A stretch of DNA of 64,000 bases from positions 992,001-1,056,000 of the forward strand of contig OZ220675.1 of the NCBI GenBank assembly GCA_965116325.1, read 5' to 3'. Made by a program: the position numbers and the translations under genes. The DNA is from JAGWBF01 sp965116325. Lineage in GTDB: Bacteria; Chloroflexota; Dehalococcoidia; Lucifugimonadales; JAGWBF01. The notes under the pieces are model-generated. The model saw only the letters and a program-made list of their open reading frames with translations, did not search any database and had not been told where the DNA came from. Below are positions 45,573 through 52,897 of the stretch, piece by piece (the stretch's first letter is position 1; each line of letters begins with the position of its first letter).

Positions 45573-45824
45573 GGGCTGTCCGTTCCCCTTCGATTTCCCT
45601 CAGGGCCAGTCCCACGTTATGCCGCGTCTCTCGTCATTGCGGCGAAGGCCGCAATCCAGGACGGGGCGTAGCCGGGTTCAGACTGGCTCCCACCAGACCA
45701 TGCGTCGTTTCCGCTCTTGCGGAAACCTGCCTGCGAATGTCTACCGCTGCCCTTTCCCCCTCCCCGTAATAAGCTCCGGTCTGTCCGTTCGCCCTGAGGG
45801 AAATCGAAGGGGAACGGACAGCCC
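45573..45824. repeat. 34-bp perfect inverted repeat with REP-type palindromes inside
   Basis: GGGCTGTCCGTTCCCC... at 45573-45606 and its exact complement at 45791-45824 flank ~180 bp. CCGTAATAAGCTCCGG recurs near 45559 and 45765. Inside lies the palindrome ATTGCGGC-GAAG-GCCGCAAT (near 45637). Just outside the right arm is CTCCCGC-cttc-GCGGGAGTGACGG. These look like dispersed intergenic repeats nested in one another. No convincing gene is present in 45199-45956. Confidence 0.75.
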
Positions 45825-45956
45825 AGACTCCCGCCTTCGCGGGAGTGACGGTAAAAGAGGCGGCAGTGATGACGATTGGGCACCCTTCCCCCTCGTTGAC
45901 ACAGCTTCAGCGCCACAGGTATATTTGAAAAGCTGCCTCCAATAGAAGACGGCTCC

Positions 45957-46031
45957 GGCAACGTAGCTCAGCGGCAGAGCGGGCGCTTCATAAGCGCTAG
46001 GTCGATGGTTCGAACCCATCCGTTGCCACCA
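45957..46031 (+). tRNA. tRNA-Met (CAT, elongator)
   Basis: GGCAACG/CGTTGCC acceptor stem, anticodon loop TTCATAA, T-loop TTCGAAC, encoded CCA. The acceptor is fully paired at position 1 and the anticodon stem lacks the GGG/CCC of the initiator. Confidence 0.93.
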
Positions 46032-46053
46032 GACTACCGATCAGGAACATCCC

Positions 46054-46347
46054 GTGAAGATGACGACCTTCGAATCCGAAGAAGCCAAGGGCATAATGAT
46101 GGCCCTCCTGGACTCCCTGCGCGGCGAGGTGGAGGGCTATGAGGGCGACGACTTTGCCGAAGTCGCCTTCCAGGCCGGCAAATTCGAGAGCGATGCCAGC
46201 GGCGACAGCGCCTACGGCCTGGGCGCCGTGATTCTGACCCGGGACCGGGACGTCATCGACACCCTCCAGCAGTTTTTGGAAGACACCCTGCGCACCTGGT
46301 CATCGGCGGGCACCCAGCCCAAGCCCAATGTCAAAGACGGCCCTTAG
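46054..46347 (+). CDS. Hypothetical acidic protein
   Basis: A 97-aa acidic protein of unknown function lying between two tRNA genes. GTG 46054 is chosen because AGGAA sits eight bases upstream; an ATG two codons on is possible. Visible features are an N-terminal helix with EAKGIMMALLDSLRGEVEGY, a core DDFAEVAFQAGKF ... GLGAVILTRDRDVIDTLQQFLED, and a hydrophilic tail. No signal peptide or membrane segment. The base composition fits real coding sequence. No family recognised. Confidence 0.55.
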   Translation: MKMTTFESEEAKGIMMALLDSLRGEVEGYEGDDFAEVAFQAGKFESDASGDSAYGLGAVILTRDRDVIDTLQQFLEDTLRTWSSAGTQPKPNVKDGP

Positions 46348-46428
46348 GCCGCTTTCCCGTCTCAACCACGCTGCCCACTCTCAGGTTCTCCCTCCCCATT
46401 GCCCATGGTCCTGCCGGGCCGCTCAGGC

Positions 46429-46457
46429 TTGCGCCCGTTTAGGGGCCTACCTATAAT
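46429..46457 (+). promoter_or_regulatory. Promoter of the tRNA-Val/Leu/Arg/Val cluster
   Basis: TTGCGC (46429-46434), 17 nt, TATAAT (46452-46457), about 22 bp before tRNA-Val. Confidence 0.65.
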
Positions 46458-46479
46458 GTAGGGGCGAACGGCAGTCGAT

Positions 46480-46555
46480 GGGCGGTTAGCTCAGTGGTTA
46501 GAGCGCCTCGTTCACACCGAGGAGGCCAGAGGTTCAAATCCTCTATCGCCCACCA
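46480..46555 (+). tRNA. tRNA-Val (CAC)
   Basis: GGGCGGT/ATCGCCC acceptor, anticodon loop TTCACAC with CAC, T-loop TTCAAAT, encoded CCA. Confidence 0.93.
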
Positions 46556-46625
46556 TATTTGCGCCCTCGGGCGCACCCTGAGACGGATGCTGTTCGCGGT
46601 GGTTGCCCATGCTTAGAGCAGGATT

Positions 46626-46711
46626 GCCGAGGTGGCGGAACGGCAGACGCGCTACGTTCAGGGCGTAGTGCCCGTACGGGCGTGTGGGTTCAAATCCCAC
46701 CCTCGGCACCA
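46626..46711 (+). tRNA. tRNA-Leu (CAG)
   Basis: 86 nt with a long variable arm (TGCCCGTACGGGCG), as expected for class II tRNA-Leu. Acceptor GCCGAGG/CCTCGGC, anticodon loop TTCAGGG, encoded CCA. Confidence 0.93.
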
Positions 46712-46742
46712 AAATGTCCCCAGCAACGAGGGAATAGCTAGT

Positions 46743-46819
46743 GCGCTTGTAGCTCAGTTGGATAGAGCGCATCCCTGCGGAGGATGAGGCCGTGGGTTCG
46801 AGTCCCGCCAAGCGCGCCA
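46743..46819 (+). tRNA. tRNA-Arg (GCG)
   Basis: Acceptor GCGCTTG/CAAGCGC, anticodon stem CATCC/GGATG around CTGCGGA, T-loop TTCGAGT, encoded CCA. The GCG anticodon reads CGC; ACG-type reading of CGU would need another tRNA. Confidence 0.92.
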
Positions 46820-46892
46820 TTAACATCAGCATCGCCCCGGACCGGACGCAGGTCCGCTGCCTCTACCCGGAGGTGGCAGGCGAGGCGCACGC

Positions 46893-46969
46893 GGGTGGTT
46901 AGCTCAGTTGGTTAGAGCACCTGCTTTACACGCAGGGGGTCAGAGGTTCGAGTCCTCTACCGCCCACCA
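46893..46969 (+). tRNA. tRNA-Val (TAC)
   Basis: Acceptor GGGTGGT/ACCGCCC, anticodon stem CCTGC/GCAGG around TTTACAC, T-loop TTCGAGT, encoded CCA. Closely related to the CAC isoacceptor 0.4 kb upstream. Confidence 0.93.
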
Positions 46970-47133
46970 GCGCGCATGTTAGGCAGAACCGTCTTTGAGT
47001 TGCGGCTGGGCAGACTGTAAGCCAACCACTGTCGCCGGCATAGTGATATCCTCAAGGGAACTCAACCACCTCATTGTGAGAATTCCATCCGAGCTGCACC
47101 CAAATAGAACCCTTGGGGAAAGTTGTCACTTAT

Positions 47134-47360
47134 CCCACGCCCTCCGCTAACCACGCTGGCAGGTTAGCGAAGGACGTGGGCGAGAGGTGGAATTGGCTGA
47201 ATGTAGATGATCTGCCCACCAGGAATTAGTCCAGCCGAAGTGGCAGTTCAGCGGGATGTGAGGTGCCGATAATTCTGTACCAATACTGGCTGTACCAATA
47301 CTGGTGCGAGTTTTGCCGGTCAAGACTACTTGGCACGGCCCGCTCGCCACTTCGGCTGGA
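47134..47360. repeat. Two inverted repeats in a 450-bp gene-free interval
   Basis: 47134-47152 and 47162-47180 form a 19-bp stem with two mismatches and a 9-nt loop. TCCAGCCGAAGTGGC at 47230-47244 is exactly complementary to 47346-47360. TGTACCAATACTGG also occurs in near-tandem near 47277 and 47291. No credible gene lies in 46970-47419; it may be a decayed small mobile element. Confidence 0.6.
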
Positions 47361-47419
47361 CCATTATTGCTGTCTATTCCGCGTGAAACACAGGTCCATT
47401 CCTACCTGCTAGCCAACAC

Positions 47420-48223
47420 TCATTGTCTGTCGTCGAATGGTCCGCCGGTGATAATCTGGTAGCTGCGCCGGGCGGTCCCGTCATCGAAATGCGCGGTTAT
47501 CAAATAGAGGTGCATCTCAACCTCGGAGGCGAGCAGATCATGGGTGTTGTCGTCCACTTCCTGTTGCGTCAGCCGGTCGGTCGCGCTCTGCGGGTTGTCT
47601 GGGTGCGCTTCGGTCGAGCTGCCTGGGATTCTTAGAGCCTCGACCTGGACGTTGTGTTTGCGTCCCGGCGCCAACAAGGAACCGTTCCAGGACGTAGACG
47701 TCCAGTCGTCGTCCAACTGCTCTATCGAAGTCGGTGCGCCCGAAGGGTCTACGCGGACATTGGAGATGCCATCGCAGAACCAGGCCCATCGGGTCACCAC
47801 CATCATGCTGTCTCTTTCAACCCCCCAGGGCCTGCAGCTGGTCACATCCGGTGTGGCGTACTCCCAATCGTTCACAGCGGTGCCATCGGCCTCGAGCTGG
47901 AAGTTGTGGCGGTACATGAACCTGAGACGCTGGACGGTGTAGCGGTCCACGTTGCTCTGCCGGTTAGCCCACTGGCTCCAGTTGATGTGGTATGTCCCGT
48001 CGGCCATAGTGGTGACAACCGAGAAGGAATTTCTCGCGCAGGACACCGCACGCCCGGCGGCCAGTTCCTCTTTGCACTCCTCCATGCTCGCTGGACTATC
48101 GTTGGCCTGACCCAGCGCCACCGGCGGCGACAGCGCCAGGAAAGCGGCCGCGGTAATCACCGCAGCAATTAGCAACACCAGGACCAACCGGGTGTTCCAA
48201 AGGAGCGATCCTATACCTTGCAT
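47420..48223 (-). CDS. Secreted protein of unknown function
   Basis: A 267-aa protein with an N-terminal signal segment (LVLVLLIAAVITAAAFLALS, then ALGQAND as a likely cleavage region). The mature part has paired cysteines (EECKEELAAGRAVSCARN, SCRPWG, WFCDG) and mixed beta segments (YTVQRLRFMYRHNFQLEAD, HNVQVEALRIPG, LITAHFDDGTARRSYQI), as in fibronectin-like surface proteins. No lipobox. It is transcribed away from the HTH-membrane protein 0.2 kb upstream, which could regulate it. I do not recognise a family. Confidence 0.65.
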   Translation of the reverse strand: MQGIGSLLWNTRLVLVLLIAAVITAAAFLALSPPVALGQANDSPASMEECKEELAAGRAVSCARNSFSVVTTMADGTYHINWSQWANRQSNVDRYTVQRLRFMYRHNFQLEADGTAVNDWEYATPDVTSCRPWGVERDSMMVVTRWAWFCDGISNVRVDPSGAPTSIEQLDDDWTSTSWNGSLLAPGRKHNVQVEALRIPGSSTEAHPDNPQSATDRLTQQEVDDNTHDLLASEVEMHLYLITAHFDDGTARRSYQIITGGPFDDRQ

Positions 48224-48428
48224 GTGTCATACCTCCTGTATAATATGAGCAGCCGAATCTGCTGTATGAGCCTTTCTGATGACGTCGCGGTTATTCGTAA
48301 GGTTCAGAGGCGTTGAAGACCTCGTCCCTTCCTATTGACCTCCGCTGCGACAGTAGCTTGTGCACGAAGACAAGTCTGTGCATTGCAGTTTTTTTGACAC
48401 CCCAAAGCTGGAATGTGTGAGCTGACTG

Positions 48429-49754
48429 ATGTGGAATCGTAGCGAGCAGCGGGCTAGAGCGGCCCAGGTTGGACTCTTGATGAAGTCTTACCGCGAGTCC
48501 TTTTCGCCCGGGGGCGGTCGGCGAGGGTTAACGCAGGAAGCCCTTTTGGAAAGGATGGGGTCGGTAGACAATGAGTACGCGGAGCGGTATAGCCACGCTA
48601 CCGTGTCGCGGTGGGAATCCGGCGACACCCGCCCCACTCTTCAGAGGCTGAAAGTCTTTGGTGAAGCCCTCAATCTGTCGCAGACAGAGATAGCCGGTCT
48701 GGTGCTGTTGGCAGGGCTGGCAGCTGACTTTCAGACCGCATTGGGCCACGTCACCGGGGGGCGTGCCGGAGCCGCCAGCCTCGGAGCGATGTCCGACTCC
48801 AGTCCAGCTTCCAGCGTCGGGCACGAGACCGGAGCAACGCCCTCAGGAAAGACTCGGTCAATGCTTGGGGAAGCGGCCCGCTTTGAGATTCTGAGGGTTT
48901 TCCCGCTGGGCCTGTGCATCGTTGGCGGGTATGCGCTCTCTTTATTCGGCTGGAACACCGGCTGGATGCCCACCGCCTACATCGCTTTCACCGTGGGGAT
49001 CGTTCTGGCGCAAGGTTTCTTGTTCAGGGACCGCGAAGCTGGCCTACGGGAGTTCTTCTGGGTTTCGCTGTTTTTTCTGATGACCACACCGCTGCTGCAG
49101 TTTTCCAGGATACACACAGACCATTACGGCTTCTATACGATCGGGATGCTCGCCGGCACACAGATGCCCTATATGCTGGCCCTGCTCCTAAACCTCTTGA
49201 TCGCATCCACTGCCGGGTTGGCGTTTCATCTGCTATGGAAGCGGCAATATTCTGGGGCCCGGGAGGGGACGAGCGCCCTCCGCCGGGCCGCCTCTGTGGT
49301 GCTGCCTCCGGTGATCTTCGCGTACGTCACGGCCGTCGTGATCACCAATATTTCGGTATCCGTACACTTGACGGTCCTGTTGCCGGTGTTGGGCGTTGCC
49401 TTCGCTGCACTCTTGGTGCTGCGGGACCCGGCCTTCAACCCCAACGAGCGAGACCGGTTGTTCCTGCTCGCTGCAACGTTGGTCTTGGTGATGACCTCGG
49501 GGGTCTTGGGGATAGGCGCCATTCTGGCGATATACCTGTCGCCGGGCCTGCCTAGCGTTCTGCCGGACCACAACCTGCTGTGGTCCTGGGAAATCAACCT
49601 CGCAGGGCTGGGCTTTTCCCGGGAAGAGGCGCTGGACCGTATGAACGTAGGTTACGTGTGGCACACGACATGGGTCTTCGGCTATATGATATTTGTAGTT
49701 TTCGGTAGACTTATAGTGTCCCTCTACCGCATTGACGGCAGTCGAAAACGATAA
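48429..49754 (+). CDS. XRE-type HTH protein with a multi-pass membrane domain
   Basis: A 441-aa protein that joins an N-terminal XRE-like helix-turn-helix (residues ~10-85, LTQEALLERMG ... YSHATVSRWESGDTRPTLQRLKVFGEAL) to a C-terminal region with about eight hydrophobic segments (~155-175, 185-200, 210-230, 245-270, 300-325, 330-350, 360-385, 415-435). A flexible Gly/Ser/Ala linker lies between. A DNA-binding domain tethered to the membrane could sense a signal there. It is divergently placed to the secreted protein gene, whose intergenic region it may control. ATG 48429 is the first in-frame start. Confidence 0.75.
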   Translation: MWNRSEQRARAAQVGLLMKSYRESFSPGGGRRGLTQEALLERMGSVDNEYAERYSHATVSRWESGDTRPTLQRLKVFGEALNLSQTEIAGLVLLAGLAADFQTALGHVTGGRAGAASLGAMSDSSPASSVGHETGATPSGKTRSMLGEAARFEILRVFPLGLCIVGGYALSLFGWNTGWMPTAYIAFTVGIVLAQGFLFRDREAGLREFFWVSLFFLMTTPLLQFSRIHTDHYGFYTIGMLAGTQMPYMLALLLNLLIASTAGLAFHLLWKRQYSGAREGTSALRRAASVVLPPVIFAYVTAVVITNISVSVHLTVLLPVLGVAFAALLVLRDPAFNPNERDRLFLLAATLVLVMTSGVLGIGAILAIYLSPGLPSVLPDHNLLWSWEINLAGLGFSREEALDRMNVGYVWHTTWVFGYMIFVVFGRLIVSLYRIDGSRKR

Positions 49755-49901
49755 ATTCCACAGCGATTGAAGAAGGGACCCTTGTTGACCTCTATCCGGA
49801 AGGGCCTTGACCTGTGTCTTTCTCCAACGACAACGTCCACCAAGTGCCTCGCCGGGCAGGACCTCTTCCCGTCCCAAACAGGGCGGCCCGGTCGATCTTA
49901 G

Positions 49902-50585
49902 TTACGTCTGCATTATCTGGATGAGGTTGCCACAGGTGTCGTCAAAGACCGCAATAGTGACGTTGCCCATTTCTGTTGGCTCCATCGTGAAAACTACGCC
50001 TAGTGACTTCAGCTTCTCATACTCTGCATGGATGTCCGTGACCCCAAAGGACGTCGCTGGGATGCCCTGGTCAAATATCCCCTTCTGATATTCTTGGGCT
50101 ACCGGGTTTTCATTTGGTTCAAGCAGAAGCTCGGTCCCATCTGGGTCATCGGGCGAGACGACGGTAAGCCACTTGAATTCCCCCACAGGGACGTCATGCT
50201 TCTTCAGAAAGCCGAGGGTATCCGTGTAGAACCTCAGAGCTTTGTCCTGGTCACTTACGAAAACGCCGCTGAGCGTTATGCGCATATCTGGCCTCCTTGT
50301 CTTTTCATAGGGCCACTTGAGCCATCGGTCCATGACAGCCCTGAGGGGTTCATCGTCGAAGACAAGCATCCGGTACTTGCCCCGCTTCTCTGAGCTTACG
50401 AGCCCCGCTTCTTCCAAGACATCGATGTGCTTGGCTAAGGCCTGTCGGGAGATGGCGACATTGTGTCGCATGATCAAACGCGCCGTGAGCTCGTAGAGCG
50501 TCTGCTCCTTGCGCTCGGAGAACTCGTCCAGCATCAACCTCCGTGTTGGGTCCGCAAGCGCCTTGAAGACCAGGTCTCTATGCAT
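49902..50585 (-). CDS. ArsR-type regulator fused to a VOC (glyoxalase/bleomycin-resistance) domain
   Basis: A 227-aa fusion. Residues 1-~100 form a winged-helix ArsR/HTH_5 domain (FKALADPTRRLMLDEFSERKEQTLYELTARL ... SRQALAKHIDVLEEAGLVSSEKRGK). Residues ~103-227 form a VOC domain (RITLSGVFVSDQDKALRFYTDTLGF, TELLLEPNENP, GNVTIAVFDDTCGNLIQIMQ). An internal ATG (MRITLSG) marks the domain border, and in many genomes the two are separate neighbouring genes, so the fusion is probably genuine but could be a lost stop. Likely a stress- or ligand-responsive repressor with an inbuilt binding domain. Confidence 0.82.
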   Translation of the reverse strand: MHRDLVFKALADPTRRLMLDEFSERKEQTLYELTARLIMRHNVAISRQALAKHIDVLEEAGLVSSEKRGKYRMLVFDDEPLRAVMDRWLKWPYEKTRRPDMRITLSGVFVSDQDKALRFYTDTLGFLKKHDVPVGEFKWLTVVSPDDPDGTELLLEPNENPVAQEYQKGIFDQGIPATSFGVTDIHAEYEKLKSLGVVFTMEPTEMGNVTIAVFDDTCGNLIQIMQT

Positions 50586-50838
50586 GTACGCTTACCATAC
50601 GCAACTACAGAGTTGCATGTCAAGAGGCGATTTCTTGAAGGATTCGCAACGGCTGGGCGACCTCTGGGTAAAGCTGGGTCCGCCGACCAGATGGGTGTGA
50701 CCTCTTAGAAGTCTCGCCTAAGGCTCCCTCGCAGCCACGTTCGCTCTCCTGGCCGGCTGGAAATCATCTCGCTAAGCACGAGGAGGGCACCCATGAGTGT
50801 AGAGCGTCGCCCTGGTATGCCGTGCTGGGCACAGTGGT

Positions 50839-52245
50839 TCATATATTGGGTTGCAACTCGTGCCAGCCAGCGTACTGCTGGTAGGTGTAAGCAGCCTGGA
50901 TAACGCCGGGCTCGTCGAAGGGCTTGCCGGCAATTTGCATACCGATGGGCAGACCGCTCTCAGTGAAACCGCAGGGCACAGAAATGGCCGGAAGACCGGT
51001 GACGTTGAAGGGTGCGGTGAAGCTCTTTCCCCGCGCCGTCGAGAGTGGGTCGTAGCCCTCGAAGGCGGCCGCTGGTTGGGACATGGTGGGGGTTACCAGG
51101 TAGTCCACCGTCTTCATGACTTCGGCGAACTCCCGCCGCGCCCATGTCCGCACCCTCTGGGCCTGGAGGTAGTCCGACGCGTTCAACAGTCCGCCGATCC
51201 GGAACCTGCCGCGGACTATTTCCCCGAACTCCTGGGGGCGGGCCTTCAGGTTGGGCTCGTGGTATGCGAAGGCCTCGCTGACCATTATCACCGAATTGGC
51301 GGCCCGAACGTAGTCGAGGCTGGGTAGGGTCACTTCCTCCACGTGCGCCCCCAGACCTTCGAGCACCGCCACCGCCTCCTCCACTTTGGCCACCACCTCG
51401 GAATTGACCCTGGGATCATTGTCGAAGAAGTAGTGCCTGGGAAGGCCGAGCCTGGCCCCTCGGATGTCCTCGCGCAGGGAAAGGGAATAGTCCGGTACCG
51501 GGGCCCGACTGGAGGTCGGGTCCCTAGGGTCGTGGCCGGCGATGGCCTGGAGCATGAAAGCAGTGTCTTCTACGGTGCGCGTCATCGGCCCGGCGTGATC
51601 CTGGGACCAGCTTAACGTCACCACGCCGAAGCGGCTCACGCGCCCATAGGTCGGTTTCAGGCCCACGATACCGCACAGCGAGGCTGGGCCACGGATGGAA
51701 CCGCCGGTACACGAACCCAACGCCCCGGGGGTCTGGCCCGATGCCACCGCCGAGCCGGACCCGCTGCTGGAGCCTCCGGTAATGTGATCGAGGTTCCAAG
51801 GGTTGCGGGCCGGCTCAAAAGGCGTCGTCCAGTCCGGACCGCCCAGGGCGAACTCGTGCATGGCCAGCTTGCCCAGAAGGATGCCACCGGCTTCCTTGAG
51901 CCGCGCGGTAGTGGTGGCGTCTTCAGTGGGTACCCGGTCTATGTCAACTTGGGAACCGGAGGTGGTCCGGATTCCAGCGGTGTCGTACAGGTCCTTCAGG
52001 GCAAAGGGTATGCCGTGCATTGGCCCCTTGTAAGCACCACCAAGGACCTGTGCTTCGGCAGTCCGCGCCTGCTCCAATGCTTCGTCAGCCAGCAGCAGGA
52101 CGAACGAGTGCAGCCTGTCGTCGGTGGCTTGGATGCGGTCGAGACAGGCCCGGGTCAGTTCTACCGGGGAGAGTTGTCTTGTCCGAATCAACTCCCCAGC
52201 CTGACGAATGGTCAGGTAATAGAGTGGTATGTCGGAAGTGGCCAT
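50839..52245 (-). CDS. Amidase-signature family hydrolase
   Basis: A 468-aa amidase from ATG 52245, with AAGGAAGGA upstream. The frame extends further to 52344 without family sequence. It has the Lys of the Ser-cisSer-Lys triad in PFALKDLYDTAG near 81, GGSSSGSGSAVASGQTPGALG near 155-175, and the nucleophile region GSCTGGSIRGPASLCG. The usual acidic residue before TGGS (GSDTGGS in most members) is Cys. Amidases of this class hydrolyse amides or act on carbamoyl or indole-acetamide-type substrates. A small co-transcribed protein precedes it. The substrate is unknown. Confidence 0.88.
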   Translation of the reverse strand: MATSDIPLYYLTIRQAGELIRTRQLSPVELTRACLDRIQATDDRLHSFVLLLADEALEQARTAEAQVLGGAYKGPMHGIPFALKDLYDTAGIRTTSGSQVDIDRVPTEDATTTARLKEAGGILLGKLAMHEFALGGPDWTTPFEPARNPWNLDHITGGSSSGSGSAVASGQTPGALGSCTGGSIRGPASLCGIVGLKPTYGRVSRFGVVTLSWSQDHAGPMTRTVEDTAFMLQAIAGHDPRDPTSSRAPVPDYSLSLREDIRGARLGLPRHYFFDNDPRVNSEVVAKVEEAVAVLEGLGAHVEEVTLPSLDYVRAANSVIMVSEAFAYHEPNLKARPQEFGEIVRGRFRIGGLLNASDYLQAQRVRTWARREFAEVMKTVDYLVTPTMSQPAAAFEGYDPLSTARGKSFTAPFNVTGLPAISVPCGFTESGLPIGMQIAGKPFDEPGVIQAAYTYQQYAGWHELQPNI

Positions 52246-52291
52246 CTTGCGTCCTTCCTTGGTTGGTGTAGGATTGCTTGGCAGACCCCTG

Positions 52292-52492
52292 TTATGTCTC
52301 CGGCCAGTCCGGGTGGAACTCCACAACCATCTCCTCGGCCCCAAAGCTCAGGGTGTGCAGCTCCTGGGCGTAGGCGGCGTAGATTTCGTAAATCGGCTTG
52401 AGGTCATCCAGTTCTTCCTGGCTCATGCCCAGCCCGGCCCGGTCGGCCATGAGTTTGAATTCCTCCATTGAAGTCTCGCCCATATCAGGCAT
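52292..52492 (-). CDS. Small partner protein upstream of the amidase
   Basis: A 66-aa acidic protein from ATG 52492, with GGGAGG ten bases upstream; a longer frame reaches 52579. The C-terminal half (MSQEELDDLKPIYEIYAAYAQELHTL, then EFHPDWPET) resembles the small acidic proteins found next to amidase genes in several bacteria. It ends 46 bp before the amidase start and probably forms an operon with it. A regulatory or stabilising role is only a guess. Confidence 0.6.
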   Translation of the reverse strand: MPDMGETSMEEFKLMADRAGLGMSQEELDDLKPIYEIYAAYAQELHTLSFGAEEMVVEFHPDWPET

Positions 52493-52897
52493 CGTACAGC
52501 CTCCCGTTTCTGCATCGGTTGTGGTTGGAGAATTCTCTCCGAGGTGAATAGCCCGATTATACATCCCGCTCACCATCAAGAGTCCCGGTTTCCTGAAAAG
52601 AAACCAAGGCCGCAGGTCTATCGCATGTTGGGATGTGCCTTTCTAGCCACCGCTATGTTTTGTCCCACTGGACGAAGCCGAGGAACCCGGACCGCCGCCA
52701 GCGACTTCCTGGACTCACAATCCGAGTCTTCGGAGCATACGTTAGACTGACCCTGCACCGAAGTAAGCATCGCCGGCTCGTGGGGTCCTGCCACATCTCA
52801 AAGACGATTGCTGTCTATCTTCAGAGTAGGCCAGAGTATACTAACGGGCCCAGGCTTACCCTGCTGGGTTTGGTCGCGCACCCAATTCGTAATGAGG
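52493..52897. other. Gene-free interval
   Basis: About 405 bp between the amidase operon start and the end of the antiporter operon. No credible coding frame. One small hairpin, GGTTTC/GAAACC with a 7-nt loop (52587-52605), lacks a T-run. Nothing else seen. Confidence 0.5.

Noticed and set aside
45617..46019. Small frames on both strands (92-114 aa)
   Set aside because: They cover dispersed repeats and the tRNA-Met gene; no protein-like features.
47147..47350. 67-aa minus-strand frame
   Set aside because: It lies over the inverted repeats and has no recognisable feature or ribosome-binding site.
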